10,494 bases of DNA from Phoronis ovalis (lineage: Eukaryota; Phoronida; Phoronidae): NCBI GenBank assembly GCA_028565635.1, contig JAOXYB010063045.1:1-10494 (forward strand). The letters run 5' to 3'. The notes beneath the pieces are model-generated. The model ran no database searches. It had not been told where the DNA came from and saw nothing but the letters and a program-made list of their open reading frames with translations. How positions within the stretch are numbered: position 1 is the stretch's first letter; each line of letters opens with the position of its first letter. Position numbers and translations under genes: made by a program. Shown in pieces: positions 1-6,455 of the stretch.

Positions 1-214
1 ATAAAAAATGTCTTGAAGATGAGAGAGATTGAGCAAACCTTTGATATTGGTGCTGGTAAATGCTGAAAGTCTGTCAAACCAAAATATATGATTGGGCAGA
101 AAAATATTTTTACTAACTCATGAAATATTTCACATAATTTAGTTGCTTGAAAAACTGTATGCTGAAGTCATGTATTTAGTATTTTTGTATATACCATTCA
201 TTTAATTATTTTAG

Positions 215-424
215 AAGTCTCGTGTGAGCAACCCAGCCTGTTATGGGCTTCATCTGGATATTATTATAATAATTTGGTGCCACTCAATACAAGGATAGTA
301 ATAAGGTGTTACAATAACTACCAATTTCCTGATGGCTCTTCATCCTACGTTACGACTTGTACGTGGACTGCCCTTACTGCTACTGGAACATGGATCCCAG
401 ATTTGCCAACAACAGGATGTTCAC
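215..424 (+). CDS. Sushi/CCP domain exon 1 of those visible
   Basis: A 70-codon symmetrical exon (phase 1 at both ends) encoding one extracellular sushi module. The acceptor is the AG at 213-214 after a T-rich tract, and the donor is GTATGT at 425. The four cysteines lie at 223-225, 307-309, 358-360 and 418-420. The motif CYNNYQF follows Cys2, the typical sushi CxxxYxF pattern. GTW before Cys4 supplies the invariant Trp. In this family Cys1 pairs with Cys3 and Cys2 with Cys4. The spacing (27, 16 and 19 residues between cysteines) is on the short side but acceptable. The ATG at 274 is internal and is not a start. The exon sequence differs strongly from its neighbours, so the repeats are old. 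Confidence 0.88.
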
Positions 425-692
425 GTATGTGTAATCCAGATTATATCAAAGACTAGGTAGTAGATATTAAAGATATCGTTCTTTGTAAACCAGCTTCGTT
501 TAGAGTTGGGAACCAAGGGAGTTTGAATCATTGATGAATTTCACTTGATAGCCTTTATCAACATTCGTTCAGGAAGTTATTTATCACTTTGTGCTTATTT
601 TCATAATGCTTAATTTAATATCTTTTTCTTAAATTACATAGTTTTTCTTTCTAACTTTAGCATTTTTGTAACCTCTAGACTTTGTTTCTCAG

Positions 693-884
693 GAATTACT
701 TGCACTCTAAGTATACCAGAAAATGTGTATTCCACAAATTACAACCACGACGATATCATACCCTTTCAAACGACAGTAACTGTGTTCTGTAATGAAGGTT
801 ATGAATATCCAGATCACCAACAAAACATGTCATTGACATGTACTGGTATGAACACATGGGACACCACTCCACAAGACTGCGTCC
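693..884 (+). CDS. Sushi/CCP domain exon 2
   Basis: A 64-codon phase 1-1 exon, with the acceptor TTTCTCAG ending at 692 and the strong donor GTAAGT at 885. It begins ITC (Cys1). CNEGYEYPD carries Cys2 and the classic GY motif, LTC is Cys3, NTW gives the Trp, and QDC is Cys4. NMS, just before Cys3, is a possible N-glycosylation sequon. The splice intervals fit the same frame as the exons either side, so all seven modules read through as one chain. The open frame continues past the donor to 1000, but that is intron: the sushi fold is complete at the donor and the reading after it is low-complexity. Confidence 0.9.
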
Positions 885-1632
885 GTAAGTGTTTTGTAGA
901 ATTGTTTTTTTCAATCTATCACATTTTTTTTGAAGACTCGTGGATGTCTTACATTAGACTACGAATGGACATTAGCTGCAAAAATATACATCCTGTTTAA
1001 GACATTTTGTTAAAAACGACAAAATATGTATTCCTCGGTATGCTATAAATGCAGCATACAACAAAGAAAATACAATTTAAACTTGTCAGCTATTTGGGCG
1101 TTGTTGTCACATCGTTGACAACTACAGTATCGCGCATGACGTCATTTGTAAATTAATACAATTTGATGATCAGTTTTAGACTTATGTATATCGCATTTTC
1201 CCAAATAATCTCCCTGGGCAATTATTTAAAAAATGCTTTTAGGGGGGCGATTAATAGAGGGTGCGACTACAATACAGCTATTCCTTAATGTTAAAATATT
1301 ATTTTAATGCAAATTTGTTAAAAGCAAACAGGTCGGAAAGAAGTATGGAAATACGTTACATTCGTGCGTACCAAGTGTATATATTTCAGGGCATACTGCC
1401 GAGAAATTACTTTTAATATCTTATAATTTCTAAGCATTCGGTGTATTAGGTCTACTGGATATTCATTATCCACTGGGAATGAACGGCAAATTGGGATGTT
1501 TTCCTTATTTTGGTAGAAGATTACCCAAATTGTAGTCCACGTTCGTGTTCTATTCGAATCACCCTGAATCCTGAACCTCAAACCATACTTATGCTAAACC
1601 AAATTATATATTTTTACCAATTTCGCTTGCAG
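885..1632 (+). other. Intron, 748 bases; inverted repeat and CRE-like palindrome, no gene
   Basis: No coding segment with cysteine pattern or splice signals is seen. It holds a perfect 7-bp inverted repeat with a 6-base loop at 1103-1122 (GTTGTCA/TGACAAC) and the palindrome TGACGTCA at 1137-1144. The block at 1241-1268, with GGGGGG and GAGGGTGCGAC, is GC-richer than its surroundings and could be a remnant of a dispersed repeat. The minus-strand ORF at 1318-1581 looks accidental. Confidence 0.6.
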
Positions 1633-1866
1633 AAATAACGTGTGTAATGGGAATTTTACCTGTAAACAGCAAATCTCGTATGAACAGTACGTTATATAAT
1701 AATGTATTGGAAGAAGCTTACCATGGAGAACAAGTTACTGTACAGTGCGATGAACTGTACGAATTTAAAGAACATGCTATATCAACAATACTGAAGACAT
1801 GCACAGCACAAGATTCATGGAGATTTGAACCTACAACCGTGAAGGAATTACCTGCTCAATGCAGTC
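1633..1866 (+). CDS. Sushi/CCP domain exon 3
   Basis: A 78-codon phase 1-1 exon, the longest module here. The acceptor CGCTTGCAG ends at 1632 and the donor GTAAGT starts at 1867. Cys1 is in ITCV, Cys2 in VQCDELYEF, Cys3 in KTCTAQ, and DSW is the Trp motif. Cys4 is in AQCS after an unusually long stretch of 13 residues between Trp and Cys4, so the last loop is extended. MNST contains a likely N-glycosylation sequon. The module ends with one base of an Arg or Ser codon, completed by the next exon, as in its neighbours. A wholly intronic 107-bp tandem repeat lies immediately downstream. Confidence 0.88.
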
Positions 1867-1951
1867 GTAAGTAAAATTTTCACGGGAATTTTGCTATAAA
1901 AATTAGGTATCTTTTGGGATAAATCGGCCGTCGTCTGTATAAACAGCGTGA

Positions 1952-2375
1952 AAATAGTTTGTAAGGGTTATATTAGGGACTGCGTTAAAATAGAGGCAGG
2001 CAAGAGTTAAAGACTGCTATCTTCTTTGTACCTACTCGATCCTACATATTATTCCTACAAATAGTTTGTTAGGGTTATATTAGGGACTGCGTTAAAATAG
2101 AGGCAGGCAAGATTTAAACACTGCTATCTTCTTTGTACCTACTCGATCCTACATATTATTCCTACAAATAGTTTGTTAGGGTTATATTAGGGACTGCGTT
2201 AAAATAGAGGCAGGCAAGATTTAAACACTGCTATCTTCTTTGTACCTACTCGATCCTACATATTATTCCTACAAATAGTTTGTTAGGGTTATATTAGGGA
2301 CTGCGTTAAAATAGAGGCAGGCAAGATTTAAAGACTGCTATCTTCTTTGTACCTACTCGATCTTACATATTATTC
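1952..2375 (+). repeat. Tandem repeat, 107-bp unit, about 4 copies
   Basis: The same anchor base recurs at 1957, 2064, 2171 and 2278, a period of exactly 107. The fourth copy breaks off after 2375, so there are about 3.96 copies over 424 bases. Copies 2 and 3 appear identical. Copy 1 differs at a few bases (GTAAGGG for GTTAGGG, GAGTTAAAG for GATTTAAAC) and copy 4 at a few others. Such similarity points to recent amplification or homogenisation. The unit contains TTAGGG twice in most copies. It lies in the intron between sushi exons 3 and 4 and has no convincing reading frame. Confidence 0.95.
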
Positions 2376-2551
2376 GTCTGATAATGGATAAAGAATCAAA
2401 TTTTTGCCATAAATTTAGAAAAGATAAAACATCATCTAAAAACACCTACATCGATGTAAAGACCTAATATGCATAAACGCGCTTGAACGTAAAATGCATA
2501 GAACAGAGAGACAATGTAATCATATGCGTGTTGTTTTATTTTTAATTATAG

Positions 2552-2749
2552 TGATGACCTGTGTCATCCCTCAGGTTCTCCTAGCCTCCACTGGCGACGG
2601 TGGCTACCCCCATGGGTTTAATGTACCAATCCGTACCAACATCACTCACTATTGTAGTTCTGGGTATGAGATAATAGGCGTAGGTGATCACGTTACCAGA
2701 ACTTGTCTCGGTAGAAGTACATGGGATAAACCATTACCAAACTGTGGAG
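2552..2749 (+). CDS. Sushi/CCP domain exon 4
   Basis: A 66-codon phase 1-1 exon, with acceptor TTTTTAATTATAG ending at 2551 and donor GTAAAA at 2750. Cys1 is in MTCVIP, Cys2 in HYCSSGYEI (typical GY motif), Cys3 in RTCLG, the Trp in STWDK and Cys4 in PNCG. NIT just before Cys2 is a sequon. The frame stays open upstream through the acceptor to ATGs at 2494 and 2524. From 2524 the reading begins with Met-Arg and a run of V, L, F and I residues, and looks like a signal peptide. I favour the internal exon, because Cys1 and the phase-1 acceptor match all the other modules and polypyrimidine tracts naturally translate to F, L and I. Confidence 0.88.
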
Positions 2750-2911
2750 GTAAAAATCTGTTGTAATTAATGCGATCATCCACTAGCTAAGGATGCTCTC
2801 AACACGTTTTGTTGCCGATTGCAATTTCAAGATACGGTTGTATTTGGTTTATTTGTCAACCTATGTGACCATCATCTATAATGTATTATGACGGGGACAT
2901 TTGTATTGCAG

Positions 2912-3103
2912 GAATATCATGCAATGTGAGTGAATTAGAAAATGCCGTTATCGAGCAGATGACAGCAAGGGACACCATAGACTATGGCTATTCTGTAAGA
3001 TATGTCTGCATTCCAAATTATCAATTTGATAATGGAGAACTACAGATGGAGACAATGTGTAACGGATATAATGTGTGGAGTCCCCTAGTATATCCTTGTA
3101 AAG
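2912..3103 (+). CDS. Sushi/CCP domain exon 5
   Basis: A 64-codon phase 1-1 exon, with acceptor TTGTATTGCAG ending at 2911 and consensus donor GTAAGC at 3104. Cys1 is in ISCNVS (which also carries a sequon), Cys2 in YVCIPNYQF, Cys3 in TMCNG, the Trp in NVW and Cys4 in YPCK. The N-terminal half is acidic (ELENAVIEQM). The intron before it is only 162 bases, the shortest in this gene. The longer open frame to 3192 runs into intron after the donor and should not be taken as protein. The overlapping minus-strand ORF at 3021-3383 is a shadow. Confidence 0.89.
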
Positions 3104-3542
3104 GTAAGCTGTGCAGACTCGACCAGCTATATACGCACAAATTTACACAGACGAAACGGCCAGTTGTAATCTGCCTACCTAGAAGCATGTAATCTATATA
3201 GTTTAGTACAAACCGATAGAAAGAGAGCCACATCCAATACACATTAAACTGGAAACGGTCACCTCTGCAACACATCACATCACTCCCTAGCCTTGCGCTA
3301 CAGCAAAGGAATGTTATGTTGATGATGATGATAAGAATTATTATAATCATGTTGATGTTTATAACGCAAAATAATAATGACAAAGGTAAAATATTTTGGA
3401 GATATCTTTCTGTGAGTTATATAGTTTCTTTATTCTGAATCTTCTAAGAGTGTACGTCTTCGTACTCACATTAGAATGCATACGTAAGATGATCCTGTGC
3501 ATAATGATGAAACTGATGATTACTTGCAAATAATCCTTACAG
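3104..3542 (+). other. Intron, 439 bases
   Basis: No gene is seen. It contains a small GAT run at 3321-3332 and a donor-like TGCATAC/GTAAGA at 3479-3489 that mimics the end of a sushi exon. The frame leading to it has no Trp and no other cysteines, so I do not call an exon. Confidence 0.6.
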
Positions 3543-3737
3543 TTATGACGTGCTTTATTGAGGCAAGGGACCACATGACTTCAAGTTATCCCGCTGGTTC
3601 AATTATCGAGGTCGCAAACCTGGTAACATTCAGTTGCCATGAAGGGTACAAACTTACTATCGAAAACAGAGGTGATAGCATTGCATTAAAATGCGTTTAC
3701 AGAAATACTTGGAATGAGCGAATTGGACATTGTATGC
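3543..3737 (+). CDS. Sushi/CCP domain exon 6
   Basis: A 65-codon phase 1-1 exon, with acceptor AATCCTTACAG ending at 3542 and strong donor GTAAGT at 3738. Cys1 is in MTCFIE, Cys2 in FSCHEGYKL (the most canonical Cys-GY motif of the set), Cys3 in LKCVY, the Trp in NTWNE and Cys4 in GHCM. It carries no N-glycosylation sequon. The open frame extends upstream to an ATG at 3497 without hydrophobic leader character, so this reads as an ordinary internal exon. Confidence 0.9.
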
Positions 3738-4191
3738 GTAAGTTTGTGTTAGTGCATGTAGTAATATGTAACTATGTATTGGTTGTGTTGAAACTGTTTT
3801 GTGTTCTTTAATATAACATTCGATGACTAAACACAAGATGCCGTTAAATGTGATCTAAAGAAGAATGATAACATGCTAAAAACTCCCCAGTGCTTCTTAG
3901 TTATTCTTTATGTTAACAGTTTAGTTTTTGCCTTCATTTGTAATGTTATAATTTGGTCAGTAATTTGAATAGTTTATAGTAAATGCAGTTCTGGCAGGTA
4001 AGGAACAGTTATCAATTATGTATACAACGTAATATATCACTGAAAAGCGCGTCTGATGATTGGATGTCAACACTTTTTTGTACATAAAATGATGCGTAAC
4101 GACTGGATTGTGTACACCGCTGTGTCCATAGTGATGCTAGTTTCATTTATGTATCATATAACATTTAAATTCGAAATATTTTGTACGTCAG
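3738..4191 (+). other. Intron, 454 bases, with an in-frame hydrophobic leader at its end
   Basis: Mostly featureless A+T-rich sequence. A consensus-looking cryptic donor (GCAG/GTAAGG) lies near 3998 without a matching exon. The last 100 bases (4089-4191) are open in frame with sushi exon 7 and hydrophobic; see findings. Confidence 0.55.
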
Positions 4192-4398
4192 GTAAAAAGT
4201 GTACCTTTCCGTCCGTTATTCCACCAGAAACGAACAGCAACACCTTTCCAGGTACAGTAATTGTCTATGAAGCCAATGTCTCGTTGGAGTGTGCACTAGG
4301 ATACTCGTTTAGTGATGGTACAACTTCAAAGCAGGTTTCCTGTTCAGGGGAAGAACAATGGGGCCCCGATCATGAAATTTATTTGCCAGCATGCATAG
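4192..4398 (+). CDS. Sushi/CCP domain exon 7 (membrane-proximal)
   Basis: A 69-codon phase 1-1 exon and the last sushi module before the membrane. It starts KKC (Cys1). LECALGYSF holds Cys2, VSCSG Cys3, EQWGP the Trp, and PACIG Cys4. NVS before Cys2 is a sequon. Both splice sites are weak: the acceptor (ACGTCAG ending at 4191) has a poor pyrimidine tract, and the donor GTTCGT at 4399 is non-consensus after GT. The frame is open upstream to ATGs at 4089 and 4092, with a hydrophobic stretch between, so an alternative start is conceivable (see findings). The module itself is unmistakable. Confidence 0.85.
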
Positions 4399-4828
4399 GT
4401 TCGTTTCTTTCCTGTTGTATGCTCTAGTTATTTTAAAGGCTCTTTTTTTCATAAGCATTTTGCACGCACAAAACCAATCGATTGAATCTTCACATTATCT
4501 TCAGCGTTAATGTATAAGCACCGTTACAACTCTTCTCTGAGCGTTATTCATTCTTAAACAATAGCAGAATTGTGGGATCGATGGTGTCCTTCTGCTTCAT
4601 GTTGGCTGTCATCTGGCATGTATATATCTCTGCAATTGGTCATTCATTTTGTTTATATGCTACATTTATAAGACAAGTATGTTTTTACTATGTCTGCATC
4701 GTGTCCCATATTTTCTGAAAACGATTTCCCGTTGTTTTAATTAAAAAAATTAACTACTTAATATTATAAACAAATGAAGAAACACTTTACAAAAGTTTAT
4801 ACTTATAACCGTTATAATTTTTTTTTAG
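4399..4828 (+). other. Intron, 430 bases
   Basis: No exon is supported. A short reading near 4561-4670 with several Cys and Trp codons lacks the sushi order of residues and a donor, so it is not called. Confidence 0.6.
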
Positions 4829-5054
4829 CGTTGACTACTTTTCAACCTGATAAGTTGACAACACGTAGATTGGAGGCGGGGGCTGTCATTGATGTAGAAA
4901 ACTCATGTACTTTGATTGACGTTCATCTAATAGCTGGCTATGTCTGTGGAGTAATTGTAGGATATGTATGCTTTGTAATGGCAAATTTTATCAGACATAA
5001 AATGAAATTCTGGGCGAAGAAATACTATACGAATCTTGTGTTTTTAAAATTAAA
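4829..5054 (+). CDS. Stem and transmembrane exon
   Basis: Phase 1 in, phase 2 out. The acceptor is a run of nine T then AG at 4827-4828, and the donor is GTAAGT at 5055. It encodes an extracellular stem of about 33 residues with one unpaired cysteine (NSC). Next comes one hydrophobic helix of about 22 residues at 4927-4992, then a basic stop-transfer segment (RHKMKFWAKK). That polarity is right for a type I protein with the sushi modules outside. The helix contains GYVCGVIVGYVC, which is a GxxxGxxxG glycine zipper with GYVC repeated. A YTNL motif lies just inside the membrane and fits the Yxx-hydrophobic pattern used for endocytic sorting. Without splicing the frame would stop at 5056. The start at 4774 suggested by the open frame is intronic. 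Confidence 0.85.
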
Positions 5055-5226
5055 GTAAGTCTTATTGCTCACCAAAAAAAGACTTCAGCTGTACGGTGGT
5101 TTGCGGCATTTGGAGTCTAAATTCGAGAAAATGTTTTTTAACAATACTTCCTTTAAGCAAATGCCAAAACAATGAAGAAACACAAACTTGTACCGAGTTC
5201 AGAAACTGGTTATCCCTGTAGGGTAA

Positions 5227-5263
5227 TTCCAGGACTATCCTGGGTACTTCCAGGACTATCCTG
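5227..5263 (+). repeat. Short direct repeat, 16 bp twice, 21-bp period
   Basis: TTCCAGGACTATCCTG occurs at 5227-5242 and again at 5248-5263 within the 299-base intron between the membrane and tail exons. This is probably a small tandem duplication of no known role. Confidence 0.9.
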
Positions 5264-5353
5264 CAGTCGATACTTTTAATGACACTGTATAAACATAAAA
5301 GTTTACGTTATTCAAGACTGCGTAGGATTTGCAATTCTAATTCTATATTGTAG

Positions 5354-5733
5354 GTATTGTCCAGGCAGAGAGATTGAAAGTTTGATTAACGATGTTTCAT
5401 CAACATTTTCTCATATACGTGGACCAGAGTTTCACGATAATATGTTCAAACGTGTGCCTGGTTTAAGACATAAGTCCGTTTTACCTGAGGATTCCGGAAA
5501 AGGCAGCGAATCAAGAATTTCTGCTCAAATCACCGGTGTTTCTGACGAAAGTAAGACTGAATTACCAGCATGTTCCGATACAGATTCTTTGGATTCTGTC
5601 AGCTCTAATTATCGCAGAGAAGCACATCACAGCTTTCAGACGCATAGTAATCCTTCTCGTGAAATGAGAATTCAAGATGTCAAAGCTGTAGATGACTCGA
5701 ACACAAAAGTGGCATCAAGCAAGGCAACAAATG
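5354..5733 (+). CDS. Cytoplasmic tail exon, Ser-rich
   Basis: Phase 2 in, phase 1 out. The acceptor TATTGTAG ends at 5353, and the donor GTAAAC at 5734 follows AATG. It reads on from the membrane exon as KYCPGREIESLIND and gives about 126 residues of hydrophilic, probably disordered tail. There is an acidic/serine cluster (SDTDSLDSVSSN), which resembles casein kinase 2 sites, and several basic patches. No known signalling domain is visible. An open frame continues past the donor to a TAA at 5847-5849, so retention of the next intron would add 38 partly hydrophobic residues. The exon has coding character and phase agreement on its 5' side; its 3' partner is uncertain. Confidence 0.75.
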
Positions 5734-5849
5734 GTAAACTCGTATTGCTGTTCTTTTCATTACGATCCGAGAATCTTGCTGCGTGTTCGGTTTTTGGAAA
5801 TGTTCACTTTCTTTTGCGAATGATTTGTGAAATCAAAAGACGACAGTAA
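5734..5849 (+). other. Read-through extension of the tail exon (possible retained-intron C terminus)
   Basis: If the donor at 5734 is skipped, the receptor frame stays open for 38 more codons to TAA at 5847-5849. The reading includes a hydrophobic run (LVLLFF) and ends basic (KRRQ). It may be only the chance extension of a coding frame into intron. Transcripts would tell which. Confidence 0.3.
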
Positions 5850-6455
5850 TTTTTTTGCAATTACTATATATTTGCCTGTTTATATATACAAACAGTTTAG
5901 AACTAGTTTACTGCAGTATCGATTTATATAATAGCAAACAGTCATATATTTCTGTTTTGAACTACATAATCAATACAGAAAATAGTTATGCAAAAGCAAC
6001 CAAACTTCAAATGCCTCCAAAATAACAAAGCTCGATATTTGGAATAATACAATTAATTTTCCCATCCACCTCAGTAGTAACATATTGTCTTCTAAAACAT
6101 TCATGTAGTCCAAATCTTCACGGAAAATTCTGTTGTCACAAATAATGTTTACTCTACGATTTTTCGTACTGGGCCAACTAATAAACTTTTTTATGCTCGC
6201 CTCACAGACAACTAAAGTTAAAAAAATGTACCTACGGTCGCACCATTTTTGTCTGTAAAACCACTATCTTTGTTGGAATACTATTAAAGTATTTTTCAGA
6301 GTTTATTTGTAAAATTATGTGCACTTAATTGTGACCATTTTTCAGATTCATGTTTTAGATGGTAGTGAATTCTTAGAATTTTATTCAATATTTTTAGTTC
6401 AGTTCAATTCATATCACTGAACTTTTATTTAATAACTCTTCATTTCTGGTTTTAG
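5850..6455 (+). other. Remainder of the 722-base tail intron
   Basis: Very A+T-rich. A near-palindrome sits at 5876-5895 (CTGTTT/AAACAG around TATATAC). The only exon-like item is the 16-nt candidate at 6346-6361. Nothing else is supported. Confidence 0.55.
6346..6361 (+). CDS. Candidate 16-nt micro-exon
   Basis: A pyrimidine tract and TTCAG end at 6345, and GTAGTG starts at 6362. The 16 bases between would enter in phase 1 from the tail exon, encode D-S-C-F-R plus two bases, and leave in phase 2. That shift moves the 3' exon at 6456 out of the frame that stops after six codons. The new frame runs for 53 more codons to TAG at 6616-6618. The fit of both phases is suggestive, but the donor is weak and a 16-nt match can arise by chance. 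Confidence 0.25.

Noticed and set aside
274-456. ATG at 274 as a gene start
   Set aside because: It falls inside a sushi domain after Cys1, and the exon has a proper acceptor at 213-214 in phase with its neighbours.
1318-1581. 87-codon minus-strand ORF in a sushi-gene intron
   Set aside because: No recognisable domain and no splice or promoter context; the length is reachable by chance in this much sequence.
1952-2375. TTAGGG motifs as an interstitial telomere or G-quadruplex array linked to the neighbouring quadruplex helicase
   Set aside because: Only two hexamers per 107-bp unit and too few closely spaced G runs for a stable quadruplex. Proximity to DHX36 is not evidence of a link.
3420-3489. 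Possible extra sushi exon ending TGCATAC/GTAAGA
   Set aside because: The junction mimics a sushi exon end, but the frame before it has no Trp, no Cys2 or Cys3 and no acceptor at a suitable distance.
3021-3574. Two minus-strand ORFs (3021-3383 and 3359-3574)
   Set aside because: The first overlaps sushi exon 5 on the other strand and the second overlaps the start of exon 6. Translations are low-complexity and match nothing known, so they are shadows.
3985-4005. Strong donor-like GCAG/GTAAGG in an intron
   Set aside because: No coding segment with an acceptor and open frame leads into it.
4561-4670. Cys/Trp-rich reading in the intron before the membrane exon
   Set aside because: The order of Cys and Trp does not fit a sushi domain and there is no donor.
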